Source: Parvibaculum sp. (GTDB taxonomy: Bacteria; Pseudomonadota; Alphaproteobacteria; Parvibaculales; Parvibaculaceae). Taken from it: DNA of 64,000 nucleotides. Below are positions 1 to 9,615 of this stretch, piece after piece; position 1 is the first letter of the stretch, and every line of letters begins with the position of its first letter. The notes below the pieces were generated by a model. It saw only the letters and a program-made list of their open reading frames with translations, ran no database searches and had not been told where the DNA came from. The stretch lies in NCBI GenBank assembly GCA_031291615.1, contig JARLIS010000063.1:1-64000 (forward strand), given 5' to 3'. Both the position numbers and the translations under genes were made by a program.

Positions 1-233
1 CACAGCCCGCGCGCCGGCCCTTCTTCCGCCGCCGCAAGACCTGCCCGTTCTCCGGCGCCAACGCCCCGAAGATCGACCACAAGGACACGAAGCTGCTGCA
101 GCGCTACGTCTCCGAGCGCGGCAAGATCGTGCCGAGCCGCATCACGGCGGTGTCCGCCAAAAAGCAGCGTGAGCTTGCCCGCGCCATCAAGCGCGCGCGC
201 TTCCTCGCGCTCCTGCCCTACGTCATCGGCTGA
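1..233 (+). CDS. rpsR: 30S ribosomal protein S18, 5' end outside window
   Basis: The window opens inside this gene; the reading frame begins at base 3 and ends with TGA at 231-233. The 76 visible residues hold the S18 core: a basic start ([15 protein letters not shown]), the segment around [20 protein letters not shown], the signature [23 protein letters not shown], and the short tail LPYVIG. S18 binds the 30S platform beside S6. Only the extreme N-terminus is missing. It sits 20 bp upstream of rplI, as in the usual rpsF-rpsR-rplI operon, so rpsF is probably just outside the window. Confidence 0.96.
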   Translation, partial: QPARRPFFRRRKTCPFSGANAPKIDHKDTKLLQRYVSERGKIVPSRITAVSAKKQRELARAIKRARFLALLPYVIG

Positions 234-253
234 GCCCGGAACAGGAGAGAGAC

Positions 254-844
254 ATGCAAGTCGTACTTCTCGAACGGGTCGAAAAACTCGGTCAAATGGG
301 CGATGTCGTGAAGGTGAAGGACGGGTTCGCCCGCAACTTCCTCCTTCCGCGCAAGAAGGCGCTCCGCGCGACCAAGGAAAACATGGTGCGCTTCGAAGCC
401 CAGCGCGCCCAGCTCGAAGCCCGCAACCTCGAACTGCGCGGCGAAGCCGAGCAGGTTCAGGCGAAGCTCAACGGCCAGAGCGTGATCGTTCTGCGCCAGG
501 CCGGCGAAACCGGCCACCTCTACGGCTCCGTCACCACGCGTGACATTGCCGAGGCGGTGACGGCGGGCGGCTTCTCGCTTACCCGCAACCAGGTCGCGCT
601 CGACCATCCGATCAAGACGATCGGCCTGCATCAGGTCCGCATCGTCCTGCATCCGGAAGTGTCGGCCACGGTGACCGTCAACGTTGCCCGCTCCGAGGAA
701 GAAGCCGTGCGTCAGGCCGCCGGCGAAGACCTCACGCAGAAGGGCCGCGAAGAGGAACTGGACGCCGCCGCTTTCTTCGAGTCCGAGGAGCTCGCTCCGA
801 AGGAAGAAGGCGAAGAGGCCGAAGGCGAAGCGGAAGCCGAGTAA
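254..844 (+). CDS. rplI: 50S ribosomal protein L9
   Basis: L9 binds 23S rRNA at the base of the L1 stalk and helps keep the reading frame. The N-terminal domain is clear: [36 protein letters not shown], including the family signature GxxxxVKxGxxRNFLxPxxxA. A long connecting helix and the C-terminal RNA-binding domain follow. At 196 residues it is longer than the roughly 150 of E. coli; the excess is an acidic Glu/Ala tail from about residue 160, common in alphaproteobacteria. GGAGAGAG lies just upstream of the ATG. A rho-independent terminator follows the stop, so this is the last gene of the ribosomal operon. Confidence 0.97.
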   Translation: MQVVLLERVEKLGQMGDVVKVKDGFARNFLLPRKKALRATKENMVRFEAQRAQLEARNLELRGEAEQVQAKLNGQSVIVLRQAGETGHLYGSVTTRDIAEAVTAGGFSLTRNQVALDHPIKTIGLHQVRIVLHPEVSATVTVNVARSEEEAVRQAAGEDLTQKGREEELDAAAFFESEELAPKEEGEEAEGEAEAE

Positions 845-873
845 ACTTCCCAGTTTGCGGATATGTCATGCGG

Positions 874-900
874 AAGGGCGCCCTAACGGGCGCCCTTTTT
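874..900 (+). terminator. Rho-independent terminator after rplI
   Basis: A GC-rich hairpin with arms GGGCGCCC at 876-883 and 888-895, a 4-base TAAC loop and flanking AA/TT pairs runs directly into five T residues. It lies 30 bp after the rplI stop and closes the S18-L9 operon. Confidence 0.9.
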
Positions 901-1049
901 GCTGCCCGGACGCCGCCCCGCCGGGCTGCATATTTCGTTTTGATCTTGCGGCCGTGATTCTGTTAGCCTTTCCGTAGGGGGAACGAATTCCGGTCGGACC
1001 GGTTCGTACCGGGCCGATATTGCGTCAACTCCAATCGTCAGGAGGTTGT

Positions 1050-2294
1050 ATGCTGTTCGGTGCTCTTCTCAATCAGGTCGTCGCGCGCGGATCGCTCCGC
1101 GTCGTCGGCGTCGATGACAGCGTCCAGACCTATGGCGACGGCACGGGCCGTCTCATTACCATCCGGCTTCACGACAAGGGGCCGCATCTGGCGCTGGCGC
1201 TCAACCCTTATCTGAAGCTCGGTGAAGCCTATATGGACGGCTTGCTCACCGTCGATGCGCCGCATTCGATCTACGATTTTCTCGATCTCATTCTGGGCAA
1301 TCTCGGAAGCAGTTACCCGAGTGCCGCCTTCAAGCTCTACGCCGCGCTCAGGCGCGCGAAGCGGCGTATCGACCAGCACAATCCGATCGGCCGGGCGCAA
1401 CAGAACGTCGCCCATCACTACGATCTCGACGGCGGCATCTACGATCTCTTCCTCGATGCCGACAAACAATATTCATGCGCCTATTTCGCCCATCCCGGCA
1501 TGAGCCTCGAGGAAGCGCAACTGGCCAAGAAGCGTCACATCGCGGCGAAACTCGCCATAGAGCCCGGCATGCGCGTGCTCGACATCGGCTGCGGCTGGGG
1601 CGGCCTGGCGATGACGCTGGCCGAAGAGACGGGAGCGAAGGTTGTCGGCGTCACGCTGAGCCGCGAGCAACACAAGGTCGCGAACGCGCGCGCGGCCGAG
1701 CGCGGCCTTTCGGACAGGGTGAGCTTTCTCCTCCAGGACTACCGCACGCTCGATGACACGTTCGACCGCATCGTCTCCGTCGGCATGTTCGAACATGTCG
1801 GCGTCGGCTACTACGGGGAATATTTCAACCGCGTGCAGAAGCTGCTGACGCCCGATGGCATCGCGCTCATCCACACGATCGGCCGGCTCGATCCGCCGGG
1901 GGCGACCAATCCATGGATCGCAAAGTACATATTTCCCGGAGGCTACATCCCGGCCCTGAGCGAGATGGCGGCGGCGGTGGAAAAGACGGGACTGCTGATG
2001 ACCGATCTCGAAGTGCTGCGGCTTCACTATGCCGAGACGCTGCGCGAGTGGCGGCGGCGGTTCATGGCGCGGCGCGAAGAGGCGGCGAAAATCTACGACG
2101 AACGTTTCTGCCGGATGTGGGAGTTCTATCTCGCGGGGTCGGAAACCTCGTTCCGGCATGAGGGCATGGTGAACTTCCAGCTCCAGCTCACGCGGAAGAT
2201 CGACGCGCTGCCGATCACGCGGGATTATATGGGCGATGAAGAACGCCAGCTTGCGGCGGCGCCGATGCGCGAAAGATTGCGCGCGGGCGAATAG
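1050..2294 (+). CDS. cfa: Cyclopropane-fatty-acyl-phospholipid synthase family methyltransferase
   Basis: A 414-residue SAM-dependent enzyme of the CFA/mycolic-acid cyclopropane synthase family, which puts a methylene group across double bonds of membrane phospholipid acyl chains. The N-terminal region (residues about 1-110) is the lipid-facing domain. The methyltransferase domain has the SAM motif VLDIGCGWGG near residue 175, then SVGMFEHVGVGYYGEYF, and the family's tail segments (ETLREWRRRF, RMWEFYLAGSE). I chose the ATG at 1050 because AGGAGG at 1040-1045 precedes it; an in-frame TTG at 1020 has no such site. It is a single gene between the rplI terminator and the convergent doxX. Exact lipid specificity cannot be read from sequence. 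Confidence 0.9.
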   Translation: MLFGALLNQVVARGSLRVVGVDDSVQTYGDGTGRLITIRLHDKGPHLALALNPYLKLGEAYMDGLLTVDAPHSIYDFLDLILGNLGSSYPSAAFKLYAALRRAKRRIDQHNPIGRAQQNVAHHYDLDGGIYDLFLDADKQYSCAYFAHPGMSLEEAQLAKKRHIAAKLAIEPGMRVLDIGCGWGGLAMTLAEETGAKVVGVTLSREQHKVANARAAERGLSDRVSFLLQDYRTLDDTFDRIVSVGMFEHVGVGYYGEYFNRVQKLLTPDGIALIHTIGRLDPPGATNPWIAKYIFPGGYIPALSEMAAAVEKTGLLMTDLEVLRLHYAETLREWRRRFMARREEAAKIYDERFCRMWEFYLAGSETSFRHEGMVNFQLQLTRKIDALPITRDYMGDEERQLAAAPMRERLRAGE

Positions 2295-2321
2295 ACCGCC
2301 CGCGCGCCCTCCGCCTCGCCG

Positions 2322-2711
2322 TCAGGCCTTTCGGTTGTCGACGCTCAATGCGCCCGCGCCATGTGCGACGATCTGAAGGAAGCCGCCCGCCATGGCGAGG
2401 TTCTTCATGAAATTGATCATCTGCGCCTGATCGCCGGGCTGATAGTGAAAGACAATGCCGGTGACGATGCAGAACCCGGCCAGCACCAGCGCCGCGAGCC
2501 GCGCCTGATAGCCGACAAGGACGAGCAGGCCGCAACCGAGTTCGACGGCGAGCGCCACCGCATAGGCGATCTGCGGCAGCGGAAGGCCATGCGAGGCGAT
2601 GTATTCGATCGTGCCCTGCGGGGCGGTCGCCTTGCCGTAACCGGCAAGCAAAAAGATGAAGCAGAGAAGAACGCGGCCGAGCGGGCCCGCGAGTGTCGTT
2701 GCCTTGTCCAT
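2322..2711 (-). CDS. DoxX family membrane protein
   Basis: A small integral membrane protein (129 residues, four predicted helices) with the DoxX hallmarks: RVLLCFIFLLAGYGKA at the start, the GLPLPQIAYAVALAVELGCGLLVLVGY block, and FMKNLAMAGGFLQIV near the end. DoxX-like proteins are linked to quinone-related redox chemistry, but the function of most members is unknown. It is convergent with cfa and divergent from dnaB. Confidence 0.85.
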   Translation of the reverse strand: MDKATTLAGPLGRVLLCFIFLLAGYGKATAPQGTIEYIASHGLPLPQIAYAVALAVELGCGLLVLVGYQARLAALVLAGFCIVTGIVFHYQPGDQAQMINFMKNLAMAGGFLQIVAHGAGALSVDNRKA

Positions 2712-3031
2712 TTATCCCGTACCTCCCGTTGAGCCTCTTCCCCGAGGCGAAGCGATGGCGAGAACTCTAGTCCCGCAGTTCGCCCGCTGACTATGCGAAC
2801 CATGCGAATTAGTTGTTCGGGACATGAAACAATGGCGCTGAGAATGTGTCCGGAGCGGCCGACGGCATCCGGGCTATAATGGCAATTGTCCACAGCCGAT
2901 TCGGCGCAATAATTGAACGGAAGCGAGCACTTAGCGTCTTATCAAGATGCTGTGGATGAAATTTATGGGGGCGGCTTGGCGGCGGCGGATATTTGCCTTC
3001 GGTTTGCCGCGCGGTCGCGTTAAACGAAACT
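2712..3031. promoter_or_regulatory. Divergent intergenic region between doxX and dnaB
   Basis: About 320 bp without a convincing gene. It must hold the promoters for doxX (leftward) and dnaB (rightward). I see no strong palindrome or unambiguous -35/-10 pair. An in-frame TTG at 2993 could extend dnaB by 13 residues. Confidence 0.4.
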
Positions 3032-4531
3032 ATGGAAAGCACAGTCACCGCATTTGCATCTGCGCCCGACGACGAGGGTGCCTCGGGCTATCGCGTCCCG
3101 CCTCACAACATCGAGGCGGAGCAGGCGCTGCTCGGCGCGATTCTCGTCAACAACGAGTCCTATGACCGGGTTGCGAGCTTTCTCGAACCGCGTCACTTTT
3201 TCGACGCGCTGCATGGCCGCATCTATGAAGCTTCGGCGAAGCTTATCACGGCGGGTCATCTCGCCTCGCCCGTCACGCTGAAGAATTTCTTCGAGCGCGA
3301 CGAAGCGCTGGCCGAGATCGGGGGCCCACAATATCTCGCGCGGCTGGCGGGCGCGGCGACGACGATCATCAATGCCGAGGAATATGCGCGTGCGATCTAC
3401 ACGCTGGCGATCAGGCGCGAGCTGATCCAGGTCAGCATCGACATGCATACGCGCGCCTATGACGCGCCGGTGGACGACACGCCGGCGGCGCAGATTCTCG
3501 ATGCCGAGCAGGCGCTCTATCAGCTCGCCGAGCAGGGCAAGTATGAAGGCGGGTTCCGCAATTTCTACGAGTCGCTCAAGGGCGCTGTCGACATGGCGGC
3601 GGCCGCTTACGAGCGCGACGGGGGACTGTCCGGCATTTCGTCGGGGCTGCGCGACCTCGACCAGAAGCTCGGCGGTTTGCAGCCTTCCGACCTCATCATC
3701 CTTGCCGGACGCCCCTCGATGGGAAAGACGGCGCTTGCCACCAATATCGCCTTCAACGCGGCCAAGGCCTACAAGGCCGAGCATCTGGCGGACGGCACTG
3801 TGTCGGTGAAGGACGGGGCCATCGTCGGCTTCTTCTCGCTCGAAATGTCGGCCGAACAATTGGCGACGCGATTGCTCGCGGAGCAATCCGGCGTGCCGTC
3901 GGAACGCATCCGGCGCGGCAAGATCGACGAGGACGAATTTCACCGTCTGGTCGACGCCTCGCGCGAATTGCAGAGCATTCCGCTTTACATCGACGATACG
4001 GGCGGCCTCACGATCGCGACGCTGGCGGCGCGCGCGCGGCGGCTGAAGCGCCAGCGCGGGCTCGGCATGCTGGACATCGACTATCTCCAGCTTCTCAGCG
4101 GCGGCGGCAAATACGGCGACAACCGCGTGCAGGAAGTGACGCAGATCACCACCGGCCTGAAGGCGCTGGCCAAGGAACTGAACGTGCCGATCCTCGCCCT
4201 GTCGCAGCTTTCGCGTCAGGTGGAAGCGCGCGACGACAAGCGGCCGCAGCTTTCGGACCTGCGTGAATCGGGCTCGATCGAGCAGGATGCCGACGTCGTG
4301 ATGTTCGTCTTCCGCGAGGAATATTACGTGCAGCGGAAAGAGCCCCGGGAAGGCACGCCGGAGCATCTGGCGTGGCAGGAGGAAATGGGCAAGGTTCACG
4401 GCCTTGCCGAAGTCATCATCGGCAAGCAGCGCCACGGCCCGACGGGCACGGTCAAGATGCAGTTCCAGGCCGATGTGACGCGCTTCGGCGACCACATCCA
4501 GGACGACCACATGCCGGAAGAGCGGTATTGA
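3032..4531 (+). CDS. dnaB: Replicative DNA helicase DnaB
   Basis: The hexameric helicase that unwinds DNA at the replication fork. The 499-residue protein begins its conserved N-terminal domain at YRVPPHNIEAEQALLGAIL. The RecA-like C-terminal ATPase domain has Walker A GRPSMGKTA (about residues 226-234), FFSLEMSAEQLATRLL, LDIDYLQLL (Walker B region) and LSQLSRQVEARDDKRPQLSDLRESGSIEQDAD (arginine-finger region). I use the ATG at 3032; a TTG at 2993 is also possible and neither has an ideal Shine-Dalgarno. It is followed 61 bp later by alr, a common alphaproteobacterial pairing. Confidence 0.96.
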   Translation: MESTVTAFASAPDDEGASGYRVPPHNIEAEQALLGAILVNNESYDRVASFLEPRHFFDALHGRIYEASAKLITAGHLASPVTLKNFFERDEALAEIGGPQYLARLAGAATTIINAEEYARAIYTLAIRRELIQVSIDMHTRAYDAPVDDTPAAQILDAEQALYQLAEQGKYEGGFRNFYESLKGAVDMAAAAYERDGGLSGISSGLRDLDQKLGGLQPSDLIILAGRPSMGKTALATNIAFNAAKAYKAEHLADGTVSVKDGAIVGFFSLEMSAEQLATRLLAEQSGVPSERIRRGKIDEDEFHRLVDASRELQSIPLYIDDTGGLTIATLAARARRLKRQRGLGMLDIDYLQLLSGGGKYGDNRVQEVTQITTGLKALAKELNVPILALSQLSRQVEARDDKRPQLSDLRESGSIEQDADVVMFVFREEYYVQRKEPREGTPEHLAWQEEMGKVHGLAEVIIGKQRHGPTGTVKMQFQADVTRFGDHIQDDHMPEERY

Positions 4532-4592
4532 CGGTTAAGCAATTTTCGCTCTTTTGCGTGCCGTCCGGCCTGTTGCCGGGCATTATGCGGCG

Positions 4593-5759
4593 ATGAGCCC
4601 GACCGATTTGAAAACCGCCCCTGCCCCCTCCTCCGACCTCGCTTCGGCGGGCGCGATCCTGACCGTCGATCTCGATGCGGTTGCCGCCAACTACAGGCAG
4701 CTCCAAAGCTACGCGCCGGGCGCGGAGGTGGCGGGCGTCGTCAAGGCGAATGCCTATGGGCTCGGCCTTGCGCCCGTTGTTCGCACGCTTGCGGACGCGG
4801 GCTGCAAGACCTTCTTCGTGGCGGACGCCACCGAGGGGGTGGCGCTTCGGGCGGCGCTGCCAGAGGCGACGATCTATGTGACGAACGGGCTGGCGGCGAA
4901 TGCGGCCGGGGCCTACCGCGGGCATGGGCTGCGGCCCTGTCTTGCAAGCCTGGGCGAGATCAAGGACTGGCGGCGCGAGGCGAAGGCAGCGGGACGGAGG
5001 CTTCCGGCCGCGCTCCACTTCGACACCGGCATGAGCAGGCTCGGGCTCATCGGCGAGGAGGCCGCCCTTGTGCTTGCCGACCGGTCGCGCCTCGACGGCA
5101 TCGAGGTCTCGCTGGTGATGAGCCACCTCGCCTGTTCGGACGAGGCCGGGCATCCGCTCAATGCGCGCCAGCTTGCCCGCTTCAAGACGATCCGCGCGGC
5201 CTTTCCCGGCACGCCGGCGAGTTTCGCCAATTCGTCGGGAATCCTGCTCGGACCCGAATATCATTTCGACCTGGTCCGGCCGGGCTATGGGCTATACGGC
5301 GGCACGCCCTTCGAGGGGAAACCCAATCCCTTCCGTCCGACGGTGAAGGCCGAGGCGCGGGTGCTTCAGGTCCGGGATGTGGCGGAAGGCGAGACGGCGG
5401 GCTATGGCGCGACCTGGGAGGCAAAGGGGGTCCGGCGGCTGGCGGTCCTGTCGGTCGGCTATGCGGACGGCTATTTCCGGCGTTTGAGTTCATCGGCGGG
5501 TGGGGGCCGGGTCTGGCTCGGGGGCCAATATGCCCCGGTGGCGGGCCGGGTCAGCATGGACCTTCTGATCGTCGATGCGACCGGAATCCCGGAGGGCAAG
5601 GTGCGGCGGGGCGACCTTGCCGAGCTGATCGGTCCCCATGTGAGCCTGGATGAAGTCGCAAATCGGGCGGGAACCATCGGATATGAGGTTCTCACGAGCT
5701 TGGGAGAACGCTACAAGCGGCTTTACACTGGCAAGACGGCAGCCGCCGCAGAATCATGA
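4593..5759 (+). CDS. alr: Alanine racemase
   Basis: A PLP enzyme that interconverts L- and D-alanine for peptidoglycan. It is 388 residues, normal for the family. The PLP lysine lies in VVKANAYGLG near the N-terminus, FANSSGILL is in the barrel, and SVGYADGYFRR carries the catalytic tyrosine region. The C-terminal beta domain has the conserved VAGRVSMDLLIVDAT. The start at ATG 4593 gives a short Ala/Pro-rich leader before ILTVDLDAVAANY, the usual beginning. It overlaps nothing and is followed closely by the mlaE-like permease. Confidence 0.95.
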   Translation: MSPTDLKTAPAPSSDLASAGAILTVDLDAVAANYRQLQSYAPGAEVAGVVKANAYGLGLAPVVRTLADAGCKTFFVADATEGVALRAALPEATIYVTNGLAANAAGAYRGHGLRPCLASLGEIKDWRREAKAAGRRLPAALHFDTGMSRLGLIGEEAALVLADRSRLDGIEVSLVMSHLACSDEAGHPLNARQLARFKTIRAAFPGTPASFANSSGILLGPEYHFDLVRPGYGLYGGTPFEGKPNPFRPTVKAEARVLQVRDVAEGETAGYGATWEAKGVRRLAVLSVGYADGYFRRLSSSAGGGRVWLGGQYAPVAGRVSMDLLIVDATGIPEGKVRRGDLAELIGPHVSLDEVANRAGTIGYEVLTSLGERYKRLYTGKTAAAAES

Positions 5760-5772
5760 ACGGGGTCCAGCT

Positions 5773-6546
5773 TTGAACTTCTTCGCAATTATCGGCCGGG
5801 TGGTGTTGGCACTGTTCGGCGAGACCGGACGGCTTGCGCTTTTCACCTGGTCGAGCGTCTCCCATATCGTCAGGCCGCCCTTCTTCGGGCGGCTGCTCGG
5901 CCAGCAGATGATGCGCATCGGCTATTTCTCGCTGCCGGTCGTGGCGCTCACCGCCTTCTTCACCGGCGGCGCGCTGGCGCTGCAAATCTATTACGGCGGC
6001 AACAAGATCAATTCCGAGAACATCGTCGCCACCATCGTCGCGCTCGGCATCACGCGCGAACTCGGGCCGGTGCTTGGCGGGCTGATGGTCGCGGGCCGCG
6101 TCTCGGCGGCGATCGCGGCGGAACTCGGGACCATGCGCGTCACCGAACAGATCGACGCGCTGACGACGCTTTCGACCAACCCGTTCAAATATCTGGTGGT
6201 GCCGCGCCTCGTGGCCGCCGTCATCACGCTGCCGCTTCTCGTTCTCATCGCCGACATCATCGGCATCATGGGCGGCTTTGTCGTCGGCTCGGCGAGCCTG
6301 CATTTCAATTCCGGCGTCTATGTCACCAACACGGTCAACTTCCTCAAGGCGACCGACGTGACCAACGGCCTCATCAAGGCCGCCGTCTTCGGTTTCATCA
6401 TCGCGCTGATGGGCTGCTTCCACGGCTTCAACTCGAAGGGCGGCGCGCAGGGCGTGGGCCGCGCGACCACCAATGCCGTCGTCACCGCTTCGATCCTCAT
6501 TCTGGCGTCGAACTATGTGATGACGTCTCTCCTCTTCGCGAAGTGA
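5773..6546 (+). CDS. mlaE: MlaE-type ABC transporter permease
   Basis: An inner-membrane permease of the MlaE family, part of an MCE-type phospholipid transport system that maintains outer-membrane asymmetry. From the TTG at 5773 it is 257 residues, close to the family norm. Visible hallmarks are TGGALALQIYYGG, GITRELGPVLGGLMVAGRVSAAIAAELGTMRVTEQIDAL (the conserved coupling region), and a hydrophobic C-terminal half ending ILILASNYVMTSLLF. The frame stays open further upstream into alr, but there the residues look like an alr shadow. The ATPase gene follows immediately. No MCE-domain protein is seen here, so it is probably elsewhere. Confidence 0.9.
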   Translation: MNFFAIIGRVVLALFGETGRLALFTWSSVSHIVRPPFFGRLLGQQMMRIGYFSLPVVALTAFFTGGALALQIYYGGNKINSENIVATIVALGITRELGPVLGGLMVAGRVSAAIAAELGTMRVTEQIDALTTLSTNPFKYLVVPRLVAAVITLPLLVLIADIIGIMGGFVVGSASLHFNSGVYVTNTVNFLKATDVTNGLIKAAVFGFIIALMGCFHGFNSKGGAQGVGRATTNAVVTASILILASNYVMTSLLFAK

Positions 6547-6554
6547 GCCCTTTC

Positions 6555-7352
6555 ATGGCGGACAAACAACAGAGCGGCGGCGAGACGCCCAAGATCGAAC
6601 TTCGCAACGTGACGAAGCGCTTCGGCCCGAAGGTCGTTCTCGACGGGTTGAGCCTCACCGTGCCGCGCGGCAAATCGCTGGTGGTGATCGGCGGTTCGGG
6701 CACGGGCAAGTCGGTGATGCTGAAATGCGTGCTCGGCATTCTGCACCCCGACAAGGGCGACATTTTCGTCGACGGCGAGAATGTCCTGAAAATGTCGGCG
6801 GCGGATCGCGAGCAGACGCTGCGCAAGTTTGGCATGCTGTTTCAGGGCTCGGCGCTCTTCGACAGCCTGAGCGTCTGGCAGAACGTCGCTTTCGGCCTCA
6901 TTCAGGGCCGCAAGATGAAGCGCGCCCAGGCCAAGGACATCGCTTACGCCAAGCTCGCCAAGGTCGGCCTCGGGCCGGAAGTCGGCGTGCTCTATCCGGC
7001 GGAACTTTCAGGCGGCATGCAGAAACGCGTGGCGCTGGCGCGCGCCATTGCATCCGACCCTGAAATCATTTTCTTCGACGAGCCGACGACGGGCCTCGAT
7101 CCGATCATGGCCGACGTCATCAACGATCTCATCGTCGCCAGCGTGAAAGATCTCGGCGCAACGGCGCTTTCGATCACGCATGACATGGCGAGCGCGCGCA
7201 AGATCGCCGACGAGATTGCGATGATCTACAAGGGCAAGATCATCTGGAAGGGGCCGCGCGCCGAGATCGACAGCAGCGGCAATGATTTTGTCGACCAGTT
7301 CATCCACGGCCGCGCCGACGGCCCGATCAAGATGGAAGTGCTGAAGCCGTAA
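6555..7352 (+). CDS. mlaF: MlaF-type ABC transporter ATP-binding protein
   Basis: The ATPase partner of the preceding permease. All ABC motifs are present: Walker A GGSGTGKS, Q-loop GMLFQGSALFDSLSVWQNVAF (the typical MlaF sequence), signature LSGGMQKRVALARAI, Walker B IIFFDEPTTGLDP, and switch histidine SITHDM. The ATG at 6555 is preceded by GAAGTGAG. A GTG at 6543 overlapping the permease stop is an alternative that adds four residues. The stop codon overlaps the radA start, indicating one transcript. Confidence 0.93.
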   Translation: MADKQQSGGETPKIELRNVTKRFGPKVVLDGLSLTVPRGKSLVVIGGSGTGKSVMLKCVLGILHPDKGDIFVDGENVLKMSAADREQTLRKFGMLFQGSALFDSLSVWQNVAFGLIQGRKMKRAQAKDIAYAKLAKVGLGPEVGVLYPAELSGGMQKRVALARAIASDPEIIFFDEPTTGLDPIMADVINDLIVASVKDLGATALSITHDMASARKIADEIAMIYKGKIIWKGPRAEIDSSGNDFVDQFIHGRADGPIKMEVLKP

Positions 7353-8749
7353 TGGCGAGAGCATCGCGTTCATTCGTCTGCCAGGCCTGCGGCGCGGTCA
7401 GTGCGCGCTGGGCGGGACGCTGCGAGTCCTGCGGCGAGTGGAACACCATCGTCGAGGAGATCGCGGAAAGCTCCGGCGTCGCGGGCGGTCCGCAAAAGAG
7501 CGGCAAGACCAAGGGGCGCCAGATCCAGCTCGTCCCGATCAAGGGCGAGACGGCGGACCCGCCGAGGCTCGTGACCGGCGTTGCGGAATTCGACCGCGTT
7601 TGCGGCGGCGGGCTTGTGCCGGGTTCGGCGCTTCTCGTCGGCGGCGATCCGGGCATCGGCAAATCCACACTGCTGCTTCAGGCCATGGCGGCGCTGGCGC
7701 GCAAGGGCGAAGACGTCGTCTATATTTCCGGTGAAGAAGCCGTGGCGCAGGTGCGCATGCGGGCGCGGCGGCTCGGGCTTGCCGATGCGGCGGTGCAGCT
7801 CGGCGCGGAGACGAACCTCAAGGACATCATCGCCACGCTCGAAAGCGGCAAGGCGCCCGCCGCCGTCGTCATCGATTCCATCCAGACCATGTGGAGCGAG
7901 GCGCTCGATTCAGCGCCCGGCACGGTGACGCAGGTGCGCGCAACGGCGCAGGATCTCGTGCGCTTCGCCAAGCGGCACGCCACGGCGGTGATCCTTGTCG
8001 GCCATGTCACCAAGGACGGACAGATCGCAGGCCCGCGCGTCGTCGAGCACATGGTCGATTGCGTTCTCTACTTCGAGGGCGAGCGCGGGCACCAGTTCCG
8101 CATCCTGCGCGCGGTGAAAAACCGCTTCGGCCCGGCAAACGAAATCGGCGTCTTCGAAATGGGCGAACTCGGCTTGCAGGAAGTGCCAAACCCTTCGGCG
8201 CTTTTTCTGGGCGAGCGCGACGGCGAGACGAGCGGCTCGGCCGTCTTTGCGGGCATCGAGGGCACGCGGCCTGTGCTGGTCGAAATCCAGGCGCTGGTCG
8301 CACAAAGCTCGCTCGGCACGCCACGCCGCGCGGTCGTCGGCTGGGACGGCGGACGGCTTTCCATGGTGCTCGCCGTGCTCGATGCGCGCTGCGGATTGTC
8401 GCTCGGCGGTCAGGACGTCTATCTCAATGTCGCGGGCGGACTGCGCATCAACGAGCCTGCCGCCGATCTTGCGGTTGCGGGCGCGCTCGTGTCCTCGATC
8501 TCCGGAAATGCGCTGCCCACCGATTGCGTCATCTTCGGCGAAATCAGCCTCTCGGGCGCCATCCGCCCGGTCAGCCAGATGGATGCGCGGCTGAAAGAGG
8601 CCGAGAAGCTCGGCTTCAAACGCGCCATCCTGCCCGTCTCGACGGTGCGCCAGCGGCCTTCGACCGGGCTCGCCCTGACCGAGATTTCCGATCTGGCCGG
8701 GCTCGTCGCCCATCTCACGGCCGGCCAGAAACCGCGGGCCGTGCGCTAG
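7352..8749 (+). CDS. radA: DNA repair protein RadA
   Basis: A RecA-like helicase that promotes branch migration during recombination. The protein is 465 residues. The N-terminal zinc finger has Cys10, Cys13, Cys24 and Cys27 (FVCQACG...GRCESCGEW). The ATPase has Walker A GGDPGIGKST (about residues 97-106), and the RadA-specific KNRFG motif lies near residue 256. The C-terminal Lon-like domain is full length (LDARCGLSLGGQDVYLNVAGGLRINEPAADLAVAGAL). It starts at the last bases of mlaF. Confidence 0.97.
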   Translation: MARASRSFVCQACGAVSARWAGRCESCGEWNTIVEEIAESSGVAGGPQKSGKTKGRQIQLVPIKGETADPPRLVTGVAEFDRVCGGGLVPGSALLVGGDPGIGKSTLLLQAMAALARKGEDVVYISGEEAVAQVRMRARRLGLADAAVQLGAETNLKDIIATLESGKAPAAVVIDSIQTMWSEALDSAPGTVTQVRATAQDLVRFAKRHATAVILVGHVTKDGQIAGPRVVEHMVDCVLYFEGERGHQFRILRAVKNRFGPANEIGVFEMGELGLQEVPNPSALFLGERDGETSGSAVFAGIEGTRPVLVEIQALVAQSSLGTPRRAVVGWDGGRLSMVLAVLDARCGLSLGGQDVYLNVAGGLRINEPAADLAVAGALVSSISGNALPTDCVIFGEISLSGAIRPVSQMDARLKEAEKLGFKRAILPVSTVRQRPSTGLALTEISDLAGLVAHLTAGQKPRAVR

Positions 8750-8898
8750 GCGGCAGGCCCCCGAATCACTCTGCGGACGGCCGAATCAAGGTGTCCGGGC
8801 CTTAACCTTCAGACTCAAAAATACCCCTATCCCGCCGCAAGCTCGCCGAACGCTTGAAGGGAATATGCTAGTCTCAATCAAATGGAGGGAGATTCCCG

Positions 8899-9582
8899 TT
8901 GACGCTATTCGACGGCATTGTGATTGCGGTTCTGGCGATTTCGAGCGTGCTGGCGCTGTTGCGCGGCTTCACGAACGAAGTCCTGTCGATTCTCGCCTGG
9001 GTGGTCGGCGCGCTGGCCGCGCTCTGGCTCTTTCCCTATGCGACGCCGATCTTCCGATCCTTCATCGGCACCGAATGGCTTGCCGCCGTTGTCGCGGCGC
9101 TGGCGATCTTCATCGTCGGCTATCTGCTTGTCGCCGCATTCACGATGCGCTGGGCGGACCACATGCTTGCGCTCTTCGAACAGGCCGAAACGCTCGACAA
9201 AACGCTGGGGTTCCTTTTCGGCCTGGTTCGCGGCCTCTTGATCGTGACGGTCGCATACCTATTTTTCGCATGGCTGGTGCCAAACCCGGCAGACCAGCCC
9301 GACTGGATCCGGAACGCAAAGCTCCGGCCTCTTGTCGAAAGCTCGGCTGCCACGCTATTCACCCTTGCGCCGTCCGAACCCGGCCGACTGCTGCCGCATA
9401 TACCGGGAAATCAGGCGCGGACACCGGCGCCGGAGCGGCAAACCGTCGCGCCGCAGCCGTCCCCGGCCGCCAATCCGCCCGCCGAAACAGGGGCTAAATC
9501 TGGCGCTGACACGGCAGGAACACCGGGCTATAACACCTCCGAACGGAGGGGTCTCGATCGGCTTTTCGAGAATACGGAATGA
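8899..9582 (+). CDS. cvpA: CvpA family membrane protein
   Basis: A 227-residue inner-membrane protein of the CvpA/colicin V production family. Four hydrophobic helices fill residues 1 to about 125 (TLFDGIVIAVLAISSVLALLRGFTNEVLSILAWVVGALAALW, then two more). A proline/alanine-rich, probably cytoplasmic tail follows, ending RGLDRLFENTE. The TTG at 8899 is preceded by GGAGGGA at 8884-8890. It lies 33 bp before purF; cvpA-purF pairing is widespread in proteobacteria. Its biochemical role is not settled. Confidence 0.9.
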   Translation: MTLFDGIVIAVLAISSVLALLRGFTNEVLSILAWVVGALAALWLFPYATPIFRSFIGTEWLAAVVAALAIFIVGYLLVAAFTMRWADHMLALFEQAETLDKTLGFLFGLVRGLLIVTVAYLFFAWLVPNPADQPDWIRNAKLRPLVESSAATLFTLAPSEPGRLLPHIPGNQARTPAPERQTVAPQPSPAANPPAETGAKSGADTAGTPGYNTSERRGLDRLFENTE

Positions 9583-9615
9583 CTTTATGACGGGGTTCCT
9601 TTCGGAGTGCTTCGA

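Noticed and set aside
3020..4510. 496-codon open frame opposite dnaB
   Set aside because: Shadow of dnaB: no recognised domain, no ribosome-binding site and unnatural composition.
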